A DNA stretch of 64,000 nt. It comes from Bradyrhizobium sp. AUGA SZCCT0283. Its GTDB lineage: Bacteria; Pseudomonadota; Alphaproteobacteria; Rhizobiales; Xanthobacteraceae. The first letter of the stretch is position 1; the number at the start of each line of letters is the position of its first letter. The DNA is taken from assembly GCF_018130385.1 (NCBI RefSeq), contig NZ_JAFCLU010000003.1, forward strand, positions 62,001-126,000. The letters run 5' to 3'. Below the pieces are notes generated by a model, which was given only the letters and a program-made list of their open reading frames with translations, searched no databases and had not been told where the DNA came from. Of this stretch, positions 18,441 to 27,583 are shown piece after piece. The translations under genes were made by a program, and so were the position numbers.

Positions 18441-18630
18441 ATTCCGTATCTCGGGAGGACGCGGCAGACCAATTGTCGCATGTCGCATTTCCGGCCGATT
18501 GCGACCCGCCCCGACGCCGCCCGCCGCGGTCAACACGCTTTTCTTCTCAGGCGATTTCAGAGAAGATCAAACCCAGAAAAAGAAGATAAGCGCGCCTCCC
18601 CGTCAATGAGGCCGCAAGGGAGTGTTCGAT

Positions 18631-19602
18631 ATGTCAAGATCTCGCCGTTTGACGATCGCCATCGCCGCCGTCGGCATGCTGATTTCAGCAGCCGCCGGCG
18701 CGCAGGAATATCCCACCAAGCCGATCACGCTGATCGTCCCGTGGCCTGCGGGCGGCTCGACCGATATCTCGATGCGCGCGATCGCCGAAAGCGCCTCCAA
18801 GCTGCTCGGACAGCCGATCGCCATCGACAACAAGGCCGGCGGCAGCGGCACCGTCGGCCCTGCCACCATGGCGGCAGGCGCCAAGCCCGACGGCTACACC
18901 ATCGCCCAGATCCCGATCACCGTGTTTCGCCTGCCCTTGATGCAGGAAGTCTCCTGGAATCCGGACAAGGATTTCACCTACATCGTTCATCTCACCGGCT
19001 ACACGTTCGGCGTCACCACCAGCGCCGAGTCGCCATTCAAGACCTGGAAGGACGTCGTCGACTACGCCAAGCAGAATCCCGGCAAGGTGACCTATGCGAC
19101 ACCGGGCGCCGGCACGTCGCTGCATATCGGCATGGAGCAGATCGCCAGCATGGCGGGAATCAAGCTGACGCAGGTGCCTTTCAAGGGCGGCGCGGAAACC
19201 AATGCCGCTGTGCTGGGACAGCATACCATGCTGCAGGCGGACTCGACCGGCTGGCGGCCGCTGGTCGACGCCGGCAAGCTGCGGCTGTTAATGGTGTGGA
19301 CCTCGGCGCGCTCGCCGAATTATCCCGACGTGCCGACGCTGAAGGAGCTCGGCTATCCCATGGTGTATGATTCGCCGTTCGGCGTTGCCGGACCAAAGGG
19401 CATGGATCCGAAGATCGTCGCGAAGCTGCACGACGCCTTCAAGAAGGCGCTGGAAGATCCGGCCGTGATCGCGACGCTGGCGAAATTCGACATGGTGCCC
19501 AGTTACAAGAGCACCGAGGACTACAAGAAGTTCGTCGTCGAGGTCACCGAGTCGGAGCGCAAGGTGGTCGACAAGCTGGGTCTGGCGAAGAAGACGAACT
19601 AG
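18631..19602 (+). CDS. tctC: Tripartite tricarboxylate transporter binding protein (Bug/TctC)
   Basis: A 323-residue periplasmic Bug-family receptor. The signal peptide ends near AAGAQEYP. Mature-protein hallmarks are PTKPITLIVPWPAGGSTDI, the NKAGGSG loop, FKGGAETNAA and PDVPTLKELGY. It delivers carboxylates (citrate, tricarballylate, aromatic or other acids) to a TctA-TctB membrane complex, which is encoded directly downstream. I chose the ATG at 18631, eight bases after AAGGGAG, over the upstream GTG. The substrate cannot be predicted; Bug families are highly expanded in this group. Confidence 0.93.
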   Translation: MSRSRRLTIAIAAVGMLISAAAGAQEYPTKPITLIVPWPAGGSTDISMRAIAESASKLLGQPIAIDNKAGGSGTVGPATMAAGAKPDGYTIAQIPITVFRLPLMQEVSWNPDKDFTYIVHLTGYTFGVTTSAESPFKTWKDVVDYAKQNPGKVTYATPGAGTSLHIGMEQIASMAGIKLTQVPFKGGAETNAAVLGQHTMLQADSTGWRPLVDAGKLRLLMVWTSARSPNYPDVPTLKELGYPMVYDSPFGVAGPKGMDPKIVAKLHDAFKKALEDPAVIATLAKFDMVPSYKSTEDYKKFVVEVTESERKVVDKLGLAKKTN

Positions 19603-19614
19603 CTTCGGCCGTGT

Positions 19615-19760
19615 TCCGGACGCGGCGCAGCGCTCTGCGCTGCTCCGCAGAGCCGGGACCCATTGCGTCCGCAAACACATGGACCCGGACTCTGCAGCGC
19701 ATCACCATAGCGCGTCAAGACGCGCGTAAACGCGCTGACGGTGCTGCGCAGCGTCCGGGG
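19615..19760. repeat. Palindromic repeat between tctC and tctB
   Basis: A GC-rich imperfect palindrome whose ends (CCGGACGCGGCGCAGC and GCTGCGCAGCGTCCGG) are complementary, with the GCCGGGACCCAT core seen in many Bradyrhizobium intergenic repeats. It sits inside the transporter operon and may separate receptor from membrane-gene expression. Confidence 0.65.
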
Positions 19761-19782
19761 AACGACTGAGAAAGAAGTGTCA

Positions 19783-20268
19783 ATGAGCGATCAATCCGAC
19801 GTCAAATTCCGCCTCAACAATTCCGAACTGTGGGGCGGGCTGATCGGGCTTGCGCTCGGCGGTTTCGTGATCTGGTCCGGGCTCAAGCTCAAGCTCGGCA
19901 CCATCAACGATCCCGGCGCCGGGTTCGTGCTGTTCTATACCGGCATTCTGATGTGCCTGTTCGCCGCCTCGATCATCATCGGAGCATTGACCGAGGGCGG
20001 GCCGACCTTTGGCTCGCGCTGGGTGGACACGCGCTGGACCAAGCCGTTGCTGGTGATCGTCTGCCTCATCGCTTTTTCCTTCGCCCTCGACCCGCTCGGC
20101 TTTCTGCTGTCCGCAACTCCGCTGATGTTGCTGCTGTTGCGCGTGGTCGATCCGGTGCGCTGGCCACTGGCCGTCCCGATCGCGGTACTGGTTCCGCTCG
20201 GCATGTGGTGGGTCCTCAAACGCCTGCTCCTGATCCAACTGCCTTCGGGCATCTTCGAAATCGGCTGA
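19783..20268 (+). CDS. tctB: TctB family small membrane subunit
   Basis: A 161-residue integral membrane protein with four predicted helices, matching the size and topology of TctB, the small subunit of tripartite tricarboxylate transporters. Typical features are the first helix LWGGLIGLALGGFVIW and the loop with DPGAGFVLFYTGILM. The ATG at 19783 has only a weak AAAGAAG site. It ends seven bases before tctA, so the two are cotranscribed. Confidence 0.9.
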   Translation: MSDQSDVKFRLNNSELWGGLIGLALGGFVIWSGLKLKLGTINDPGAGFVLFYTGILMCLFAASIIIGALTEGGPTFGSRWVDTRWTKPLLVIVCLIAFSFALDPLGFLLSATPLMLLLLRVVDPVRWPLAVPIAVLVPLGMWWVLKRLLLIQLPSGIFEIG

Positions 20269-20275
20269 CCGCACC

Positions 20276-21784
20276 ATGGACACACTCATCAATGTCGCCC
20301 ACGGCTTCGGCGTCGCCCTTCAGCCCGTCAATCTGATCTACTGCTTCATCGGCGTGTTCATCGGCACGCTGGTCGGCGTGCTGCCGGGCATCGGCCCGAT
20401 CTCCGCGATGTCGCTGTTGCTGCCGATCACGCTGTCGGGGACGCCGGAGTCCGGCATCATCATGATGGCCGGCATCTATTACGGCTCGATGTATGGCGGC
20501 TCGACCACCTCTATCCTGGTCAACATTCCCGGCGAAGCCGCTTCCGTCGTCACCTGTATCGATGGCCACCAGATGGCCAAGCAGGGCCGCGCGGGACCTG
20601 CGCTCGGCATCTCCGCATTCGGCTCGTTCTTCGCCGGCACCTTCGCACTGGTCGCGCTGATGCTGGTGGCGCCCAAGCTCGCCAGTGTCGCGATTGCATT
20701 CGGACCGGCCGAATATTTCAGCCTGATGGTGCTTGGCCTCGTGGTCCTCACCTTCCTGACGCAGGGCTCGATGGCAAAGGCGCTATTGATGGCCTGCATC
20801 GGCGTCGTGCTTGGCGTGGTCGGGCTCGACAGCATTACCGCGCAGCCGCGCCTGACCTTCGGCCGGCTGGAACTGATCGACGGCATCGGCCTCGTCCCCG
20901 TGGTCATGGGCCTGTTCGGCATCGCAGAAGTCCTGTTCAACACCGAGCAGGTCATCAAACGCGACGTCATCAACACGAAGATCACGCACCTGCTCCCAAG
21001 CAAAGAGGACTGGAAAGCCAGTGCCGGCCCGATGACGCGCGGAACGATCCTTGGATTTTTCCTCGGCATCCTTCCCGGCGGCGGCGCGGTGATCTCGTCG
21101 TTCGCGTCCTACGCGCTGGAGAAGCGGCTGTCCAAAACGCCGGAACGGTTCGGCCAGGGCGCGATCGAGGGCGTGGCTGGACCCGAAGCCGCCAATAACG
21201 CCGCGGCCGGCGGCGCCTTCATCCCGCTGATGACATTAGGCATTCCGCCGAACGTGGTGATGGCGCTGTTGCTCGGCGCTTTCGTCATTCACGGGTTGCA
21301 GCCCGGTCCGCTGATGATCACGCAGAACCCGGGCCTGTTCTGGGGCATCGTCGCCAGCATGTATATCGGCAATTTGATGCTGCTGGTGCTCAACCTGCCG
21401 ATGATCGGCATGTGGGTCCAGCTTCTCAAATTGCCCTACAACATCCTGTTCCCCCTGATCATCCTGTTCACCATCATCGGCGTCTATTGCTCCAGCAACA
21501 ACGTGTTCGACGTCTATGTGATGATCGCGTTCGGCATCATCGGCTATTTCATGCGCAAACTTGGCTACGAACCGGCGCCGCTGGTGCTGGCCTTCGTGCT
21601 CGGGCCGATGCTGGAGAACAATCTGCGCAAGTCGCTGATCCTGTCGCAGGGCGATCTCATGACCTTCATTGAAAGGCCAATCTCGGCCGTCTGCCTGGCG
21701 TTCGCGGTCATGCTGCTGGTCGGCCCGCTGCTGCCGTCGCTGCGCAAGAAGCGCGAGCTTGTTGCGCTCGACGAAGGGGCCTAG
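20276..21784 (+). CDS. tctA: TctA family large membrane subunit
   Basis: A 502-residue integral membrane protein with about 11-12 helices, the large subunit of a tripartite tricarboxylate transporter. Family motifs are [21 protein letters not shown] near residue 35, [20 protein letters not shown], and [14 protein letters not shown] with the [14 protein letters not shown] segment. With TctB and the Bug receptor it takes up a carboxylate using the cation gradient. No clear Shine-Dalgarno precedes the ATG at 20276, so it probably relies on coupling to tctB. Confidence 0.95.
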   Translation: MDTLINVAHGFGVALQPVNLIYCFIGVFIGTLVGVLPGIGPISAMSLLLPITLSGTPESGIIMMAGIYYGSMYGGSTTSILVNIPGEAASVVTCIDGHQMAKQGRAGPALGISAFGSFFAGTFALVALMLVAPKLASVAIAFGPAEYFSLMVLGLVVLTFLTQGSMAKALLMACIGVVLGVVGLDSITAQPRLTFGRLELIDGIGLVPVVMGLFGIAEVLFNTEQVIKRDVINTKITHLLPSKEDWKASAGPMTRGTILGFFLGILPGGGAVISSFASYALEKRLSKTPERFGQGAIEGVAGPEAANNAAAGGAFIPLMTLGIPPNVVMALLLGAFVIHGLQPGPLMITQNPGLFWGIVASMYIGNLMLLVLNLPMIGMWVQLLKLPYNILFPLIILFTIIGVYCSSNNVFDVYVMIAFGIIGYFMRKLGYEPAPLVLAFVLGPMLENNLRKSLILSQGDLMTFIERPISAVCLAFAVMLLVGPLLPSLRKKRELVALDEGA

Positions 21785-21852
21785 CTGTTCTCCCTCGCCC
21801 CACTCTTGCGGGGAGAGGTAAGATCCAAGCCAGCCTTCCACTCACCCGATAC

Positions 21853-23238
21853 CTAGAACGCCCGCTTCATCTCGCCGAGGTCCCAGAACAGCCCCGCCAT
21901 GATGACGAGCGCTTCCTCGGTCACCGGCAGAAGAATGTGTTCGTCCGGCGCGTGCTGCGAGCAGCCGGGATAGGAATGCGGCACCCAGATCGTCGGCAGC
22001 CCCAGCCCTTCGGCAAACACGTCGTTGGGCAGCGAACCGCCGAAATTCGGCAGGATCGCCGGCGCCTTGCCGGTGGTCTTGAGGATCGAGTTCGCCGTCC
22101 AGTTCACCCAGGGACTGTCAACATCGGTGCGCGAGGCCGCGAAGCGCTGCGTCCCGCTGACCTCCACCATCGGAAAGCCGTTGCCATGCAAATGCGCGCG
22201 CACGGCGTCGATGACCTCTTCATATTTGGTGCCGACGACGAAACGAAGCTGCAGCACGGCATTGGCGCGGCCGGGAATGGCGTTGGCCGGCTTCTCAATA
22301 TTGCCCGACGACATCGCCAGGACTTCCAGCGTGTTCCAGGCAAACAGCCGCTCGGCCGGCGACAATCCCTCCTCGCCCCAGTCGGGTGCCAGCGCCGGCT
22401 CGTCCGCGGTCGGCTCGATCTTGACGTCCGCGAGCGCCGCGCGGACGGCGTTCGAAATCCGCGGCGGCTTGAGCGCGTCGAGCTTCATCCGCCCCTTGCC
22501 GTCGACCAGGCTGGCGATGGCGTTGCAAAGGATTGTCGCGGGGTTGGCGAGCACGCCGCCCCAATTGCCCGAATGGTTCCCACCCTCGCGCAGATTGACA
22601 TCGAGATGGATGCGGTTGCCGCCGCGGCAGCCGAGGAAGATCGTCGGCCGATCGGCCGAAAGCCGCGGTCCGTCCGACGCCAGGAACAGATCCGCCTTCA
22701 GCTCCCCGCAGTGGGCTTCGCACACCTGCCGCAGGTCGGGCGAGCCGATCTCCTCGCCGGTCTCGATGATGAATTTGGCGTTGAAGCCGAGCTTGCCGCC
22801 GCGGGTCTCGCGCACGGCGCGCAAGGCCGCGAGATTGATGCTGTGCTGGCCCTTGTTGTCGGCGGTGCCGCGGCCATAGACGCGCTCGCCTTTGGTCGTG
22901 GTTTTCCAGGGATCGAGATTGTCGCGCCACTCGCCTTCCATCCCATCGACGACGTCGCCATGGCCATAGGTGAGCACGGTCGGCAGTGAGGCATCCTCGC
23001 GATAATCCGCCAGCAGATACGGACCCTTGCCGCTCGGCGATTCGATCAGGCGGGTGGAGAAGTCGAGCGCGGCGAAGGCGGGCTGGAGGTCGTCGACGAG
23101 ATAGGCGCGCAACGCCTCGCCGCTGCCGGGGTTCTGGCTTTCGGTCCGGTAGCCGACCCTGCGGCCGAGCTCGGCGAGAAACGCGCCGGAATTCAGATGT
23201 TCACGTACCCGCGCAATCGCGTCGGCTCTATCAGCCAT
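21853..23238 (-). CDS. M20 family metallopeptidase
   Basis: A 461-residue M20 (ArgE/DapE/carnosinase-like) zinc peptidase. Metal ligands are visible in order: His in TYGHGDVVDG, bridging Asp in GRGTADNKG, Glu-Glu in ETGEEIGSPDL, Asp in LASDGPR and His in SQHAPDEH. It has no signal peptide, so it is a cytoplasmic dipeptidase, acylase or carbamoylase. The ATG at 23238 follows AAGGGAAAGAAA. It is convergent with the tct genes and divergent from the next monooxygenase. The substrate is unknown. Confidence 0.92.
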   Translation of the reverse strand: MADRADAIARVREHLNSGAFLAELGRRVGYRTESQNPGSGEALRAYLVDDLQPAFAALDFSTRLIESPSGKGPYLLADYREDASLPTVLTYGHGDVVDGMEGEWRDNLDPWKTTTKGERVYGRGTADNKGQHSINLAALRAVRETRGGKLGFNAKFIIETGEEIGSPDLRQVCEAHCGELKADLFLASDGPRLSADRPTIFLGCRGGNRIHLDVNLREGGNHSGNWGGVLANPATILCNAIASLVDGKGRMKLDALKPPRISNAVRAALADVKIEPTADEPALAPDWGEEGLSPAERLFAWNTLEVLAMSSGNIEKPANAIPGRANAVLQLRFVVGTKYEEVIDAVRAHLHGNGFPMVEVSGTQRFAASRTDVDSPWVNWTANSILKTTGKAPAILPNFGGSLPNDVFAEGLGLPTIWVPHSYPGCSQHAPDEHILLPVTEEALVIMAGLFWDLGEMKRAF

Positions 23239-23423
23239 ATTTCTTTCCCTTGTTAGCTAATTTGTGGAGCGCAACCTATCGGGATAAGCCGCCCGCTGGA
23301 AGTGGCAGGTCTCGCCGAATGGGCCTTGCTAAAAACCGCGAGGATGCAACAATTTCAGGCAACAGCCCGGCGTGTAACCGGGCACATGCGCAGGGAACTC
23401 TGCGTGCATTCGAGGTCCGCGCC

Positions 23424-24812
23424 ATGACAAAGCAAATCCGGCTCAACGCCTTCGCCATGAACTGCGTGGCGCATCAATCGCCGGGGCTCTGGACCCATCC
23501 GCGCGACCGCACCCTCGGCTACAACCGACTGCCCTATTGGCTCGATCTGGCAAGGGTGCTGGAGCGCGGCCGGTTCGATGGACTGTTTCTCGCCGATGTG
23601 CTCGGCGTCTACGACGTGTTCGGCGATAGCCCGGACGCTGCGCTGCGCAATGCCGCGCAGACGCCGGCGAACGAACCCTTGATGCTGATCCCGGCAATGG
23701 CGGCGGTGACGCAAAATCTCGGTTTTGGCGTCACCAGCAATCTCTCCTTCGAGCCGCCCTACCCGTTTGCCCGAAGGATGTCGACGCTGGATCATCTGAC
23801 CGAAGGACGGATCGGCTGGAACGTGGTGACCGGCTATCTCGACTCTGCCGCTCGCGGCGCCGGCAAGGACAAGCAGACCGCGCATGACGACCGCTACGAG
23901 ATCGCGGATGAATATATGGAGCTGGTCTACAAGCTCTGGGAAGGAAGCTGGGAGGACGACGCCGTGCTGCGCGACCGCGCGCGCGGCATTTTCGCCGATC
24001 CGTCGAAAGTGCATCGGATCGAGCATGAGGGAAACAACTACCGGCTCAACGCCATTCATCTCAGCGAGCCGTCGCCGCAGCGGACGCCGGTGCTGTACCA
24101 GGCCGGCACCTCGCCGCGCGGACGGCAATTCGCCGCCCGGCACGCCGAATGCGTGTTCATGTCGGGCCCGTCGGCCAGGATCATCGGCCCGCGCGTGGCC
24201 GCGATCCGCGCGGCCGCGCAGGAAATCGGGCGCAATCCGGCCGAGATCCTGATGTTCTCGATGATGACGATCATTCTCGGCCGCACCGAGGCCGAGGCGA
24301 AAGCGAAATACGCCGATTATCGCCGCCACATCGCTCCCGAGGGCGCGCTGGCGCTGATGTCGGGCTGGATGGGTATCGACTTCTCGGGCTACGACCTCGA
24401 CCAGCAGGTCCGCCACATTCAGAACGACGCTGGCCGCACCGCGCTCGACAATGTCACCCGCGCCGATCCGGACCGGGTCTGGACCGTGCGCGAGGTCGTC
24501 GAGCATGTCGGCATCGGCGGCGCCGGCCCCGTCGTGGTCGGGACGCCCGAAAAGGTCGCCGACGATATCGAGGCCTGGTTCGAGCAGACCGACGTCGACG
24601 GCCTCAACGTCGCGTTCGCCACCTCGCCTGGCGATTTCGAGGATATCGCCGATATGCTGGTGCCGGAGTTGACTCGGCGCGGGCGGTACAAGAGTGAATA
24701 TGCGGAAGGAACGCTGCGCGAGAAGCTGTTCGGTGCCGGACGCGCGCGGCTGACGGAAGCGCATCCGGCGGCAAGTTATCGCGTGAAGCCACGCGCTGCG
24801 GCGGCGGAATAA
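23424..24812 (+). CDS. FMNH2-dependent monooxygenase, NtaA/SnaA/DszA type (second)
   Basis: A 462-residue LLM monooxygenase of the same subfamily as the 6926 gene. Features are RLNAFAMNCVAHQSPGLW at the N-terminus, LGFGVTSNLSFEPPYPFARR, EGRIGWNVVTGYLDSAARG and QAGTSPRGRQFAARHAE. The true start is ATG 23424 (GAGG eight bases upstream); the open frame before it is not coding. No flavin reductase is adjacent. It lies next to the divergent M20 peptidase, so the two may act on one nitrogen-containing substrate, but this is inference. Confidence 0.92.
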   Translation: MTKQIRLNAFAMNCVAHQSPGLWTHPRDRTLGYNRLPYWLDLARVLERGRFDGLFLADVLGVYDVFGDSPDAALRNAAQTPANEPLMLIPAMAAVTQNLGFGVTSNLSFEPPYPFARRMSTLDHLTEGRIGWNVVTGYLDSAARGAGKDKQTAHDDRYEIADEYMELVYKLWEGSWEDDAVLRDRARGIFADPSKVHRIEHEGNNYRLNAIHLSEPSPQRTPVLYQAGTSPRGRQFAARHAECVFMSGPSARIIGPRVAAIRAAAQEIGRNPAEILMFSMMTIILGRTEAEAKAKYADYRRHIAPEGALALMSGWMGIDFSGYDLDQQVRHIQNDAGRTALDNVTRADPDRVWTVREVVEHVGIGGAGPVVVGTPEKVADDIEAWFEQTDVDGLNVAFATSPGDFEDIADMLVPELTRRGRYKSEYAEGTLREKLFGAGRARLTEAHPAASYRVKPRAAAAE

Positions 24813-24813
24813 C

Positions 24814-24910
24814 TTGTAGGGTGGGCAAAGGCGCACTTCGCGCCGTGCCCACCATCTATCCACATCGCTATTCTGAATGGTGGGCACGCTTCGCTTTGCC
24901 CACCCTACAA
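24814..24910. repeat. Long palindromic repeat, TAGGGTGGGCAAAG family, copy 1
   Basis: The perfect outer arms TTGTAGGGTGGGCAAAG and CTTTGCCCACCCTACAA bound a 97-base element with inner complementary GTGCCCACCAT and ATGGTGGGCAC. It lies between convergent genes and can fold into a long cruciform or RNA hairpin. A second copy is at 30124. Confidence 0.85.
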
Positions 24911-24928
24911 TTTCGCAATGACGGGTAA

Positions 24929-26593
24929 TCAGTTCACCGAATTGCTCACAACCACCTCAATCAGCTTCGCGCCGGGGCGGCTGAAGGCGGATGACAATAC
25001 GGACTTCAACTGCGAAGGATCGGTGACCCGCGTCGCCTCAAGTCCGAGCGATTTCGCCACGCCTGTGAAATCAACCGGCGGATCAATAAAATCCATGCCG
25101 ACATAATGATCGTCGCCATGGAAGGCGAGCAGCCGCTGCTTGATGATGCGGTAGCCGCCATTGTTGACGATCACGAATGTCAGCGGCAGCTTGTGGTTGG
25201 CCGCGGTCCACAGCGACTGGATCGAATACATCGAGCTGCCGTCGCCGGAGTAACACACGACCGGCCGCTCCGGATTGGCGAGACTGACGCCGACGGACGC
25301 CGGCAATCCCCAGCCGATGCCGCCCGAGGCCAGCGCGTGATAGCCGTAGCGGTCGCGATGCGGCCGCAGCGCGATCATCTGCCGCGACGAGGTCAGTCCC
25401 TCGTCGACCAGGATCGCATTATCAGGCATCGCCTCGACGACCTGCAGCGCCAGCCAGTCCGGATCGATCGGCGAGGTGTGGGCGGCTTTCGAAATCTGTT
25501 CGATCAGCGGCTTGCGCCGGGCCGTCCAATTCTTCGAAGCGAGCGCGGCCAATCCCTGCTTGGCGCGTGCCTCGAGCGCGCCGCCGCCCGACGCCTTCAG
25601 TGCCGGCACCAGCGCGCGCAGGGTCTCCCTGACGTCAGCCTTGAGAGCGATGTCGGCGCCGTAATTCCTGGCGAGATCGTGATCGACCAGTCCGACCTGC
25701 ACGATCGAGAGCCCGTCCGGCAGCGGGTCGGTCTCGCTGAAGACCGACATCCGCAAGGGATCGCCGCCGAGCGCGATGATGAGGTCATAAGGCGCGAGCG
25801 TCTCGCGCGCGATCTTCTGAATGCGCGCCAGCGCGCCCATGAAGCACGGGCTCTCGGACAGGAAATGCGCGCCATAGGGCGTCGACGACTGATACGCCGG
25901 ACAGCCCAGCGTTTCCGCCAGTTGAGCGGCCTCCTGCAAGGCGTCGCTCTTGACGATCTCGTCGCCGACGATGATCAAGGGCCGCTCGGCTTTGAGGATG
26001 CGCGCGGTCAGCGCCTGCAGCGCTTCGTCCGCTGGCTTGACGCGCGTATCGACCCGGGTCGAGCGGCCGAGTTCGATGCCGGCCTCGGCATTGAGAATGT
26101 CGCCCGGCAGAGAGATGAATACCGGCCCGGTCGGCGGCGTGGTCGCGATCTTGGCGGCGCGGCGCACGATGCGCGGCAGATCCTCCAGCCGCGTTACCTC
26201 GACCGCCCATTTCACCAGCGGCTGCGCCATCTGCACCAGCGGGCCATAGAGCACCGGCTCCGTCAGGCCGTGGCCCTGCTCCTGCTGGCCGGCGGTCAGG
26301 ATCAAGGGCGTGCCGGTGAAGCTGGCGTTGTAGAGCGAGCCCATCGCATTGCCGAGGCCGGGCGCGACGTGGACGTTGCAGGCGACGAGCTTGCCCGAGG
26401 CGCGGCTGAAACCGTCGGCCATGGCGACGACCAGACTCTCCTGCATCGCCATCACATAGGTGAGGTCCGGATGATCCTTCAGCGCGTGCATGATCGGCAG
26501 TTCGGTGGTGCCGGGATTGCCGAACAGATGGGTGACGCCCTCGTCTTTCAGCAGCGCCAGAAATGCGGAGCGCCCGGTGATCTTGTTTTTCAT
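24929..26593 (-). CDS. Thiamine diphosphate-dependent enzyme (benzoylformate decarboxylase/ALS-like)
   Basis: A 554-residue ThDP enzyme with the Pyr-central-PP domain order of acetolactate synthase and benzoylformate decarboxylase. FGNPGTTELPIMHAL and the conserved glutamate in AMQESLVVAMADGFS form the pyrimidine domain. GDGSSMYSIQSLW through VIVNNGGY is the ThDP/Mg motif. The start is ATG 26593 after AGGAGGGGAC; the longer open frame upstream is not supported. It probably decarboxylates a 2-oxo acid in the cytoplasm; the exact activity is open. It ends convergently with the second monooxygenase. Confidence 0.88.
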   Translation of the reverse strand: MKNKITGRSAFLALLKDEGVTHLFGNPGTTELPIMHALKDHPDLTYVMAMQESLVVAMADGFSRASGKLVACNVHVAPGLGNAMGSLYNASFTGTPLILTAGQQEQGHGLTEPVLYGPLVQMAQPLVKWAVEVTRLEDLPRIVRRAAKIATTPPTGPVFISLPGDILNAEAGIELGRSTRVDTRVKPADEALQALTARILKAERPLIIVGDEIVKSDALQEAAQLAETLGCPAYQSSTPYGAHFLSESPCFMGALARIQKIARETLAPYDLIIALGGDPLRMSVFSETDPLPDGLSIVQVGLVDHDLARNYGADIALKADVRETLRALVPALKASGGGALEARAKQGLAALASKNWTARRKPLIEQISKAAHTSPIDPDWLALQVVEAMPDNAILVDEGLTSSRQMIALRPHRDRYGYHALASGGIGWGLPASVGVSLANPERPVVCYSGDGSSMYSIQSLWTAANHKLPLTFVIVNNGGYRIIKQRLLAFHGDDHYVGMDFIDPPVDFTGVAKSLGLEATRVTDPSQLKSVLSSAFSRPGAKLIEVVVSNSVN

Positions 26594-26876
26594 GTCCCCT
26601 CCTGCCCGCCGGTCCGTTGGCCTGCGGGATGGAGGCAGATGACCAAACTTGAAGGGCGCGCGCAATGGAGCGAGGTCATGGCTGCCCTGCGCGTGCACTC
26701 CCGTGTCCCCGACGCGGCGCAGATACTCTTCGGCGGCACACCGCAGGCCCAGACACAAAATCGCGAAAACGACCCCATGCAAAGTAGAATGGGCCCCGGC
26801 TCGCAGCACTCAGGCCGCTTGCGTCCGTGGGCAGGAGATGGTCCGTCGTCATGGCTCAACCTAATCTCATCCTGCC

Positions 26877-27386
26877 CTAGACCATCCCTTCACGATCCGC
26901 GCGCTTCTTCCTTTTCGAGCGCTGCCAGACCACGCCGGGATATCCCTTCAGCGGCACCAGCGGTTCGCCGGTGTAGGCCCATTCCTGCAATTCCTCGATC
27001 GCGATGTGATAAAGCGGTTGCCGCCCGGTGCGGCCCGAAAACAGCGCGCGGGGGATATTGACCATATGCGGCGAGCGCGGGCGTTCGTAGGCAATGGGCG
27101 TGCCGCAGTGCGAGCAGAAGCTGCGCACGGTCTTGGTGGCCTTGTCCTCGTAGCGCGTGAGGCTGGTCTTGCCCTTGGTGATACGAAAGCGTTTGCGCCA
27201 GCTTCCGACATAGGTCGCATACGCCGCACCATGGGCGCGGCGGCTCGACGGCGAATGGTCGTGCCAGGCCCAGCGCGCCGGCACGTCGATCTCGAAGGCG
27301 ACCTTGCCGCACAGGCATTGGCCGGCGGCGGGTTTGCCGAGCGCGACCGCTTTGGGTTTTTTCTTTTCCTCCGGTTCAGGAAACAT
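26877..27386 (-). CDS. GFA family protein with degenerate zinc site
   Basis: A 169-residue protein of the glutathione-dependent formaldehyde-activating (GFA) fold. CLCGKVAFEID (residues about 24-34) and FCSHCGTPI carry two of the cysteine pairs. The usual HCxCxxCRRATG segment is instead HDHSPSSRRAHG, so three zinc-binding cysteines are replaced by Asp and Ser. Catalysis as in classical GFA enzymes is therefore doubtful, and it may have another role. The C-terminus is basic (RSKRKKR). The ATG at 27386 follows GAGGACAGGG. Confidence 0.8.
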   Translation of the reverse strand: MFPEPEEKKKPKAVALGKPAAGQCLCGKVAFEIDVPARWAWHDHSPSSRRAHGAAYATYVGSWRKRFRITKGKTSLTRYEDKATKTVRSFCSHCGTPIAYERPRSPHMVNIPRALFSGRTGRQPLYHIAIEELQEWAYTGEPLVPLKGYPGVVWQRSKRKKRADREGMV

Positions 27387-27440
27387 CTTGGCCCTGTCCT
27401 CACTTTTCGTCGCTGCGAAGAGCAAAGCGGCGAGTACTCC

Positions 27441-27542
27441 GTCATTCCGGGATGGTCCGAAGGACCAGACCTCAGATGTGCAATTGCACATCGGGGAATC
27501 TCGAGATTCCGGGTTCGATGCTTCGCATCGCCCCGGAATGAC
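27441..27542. repeat. Rhizobial palindromic repeat (GTCATTCCGGG family)
   Basis: The element starts GTCATTCCGGG and ends CCCCGGAATGAC, with internal ATCTCGAGATTCCGGGTTC. It is an imperfect palindrome typical of intergenic repeats in Bradyrhizobium genomes. It lies upstream of the GFA gene and downstream of the ene-reductase gene. Confidence 0.75.
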
Positions 27543-27583
27543 AAGCTCACACTGCGCTTCGCTCCATCCGGGCTACGAAGCGG

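Noticed and set aside
23355..24887. 510-codon minus-strand frame
   Set aside because: It is the shadow of the second NtaA-type monooxygenase.
25106..27061. 651-codon plus-strand frame
   Set aside because: It is antisense to the ThDP enzyme with its GDG-NN motif; the protein is Arg/Asp/Gln-rich shadow sequence.
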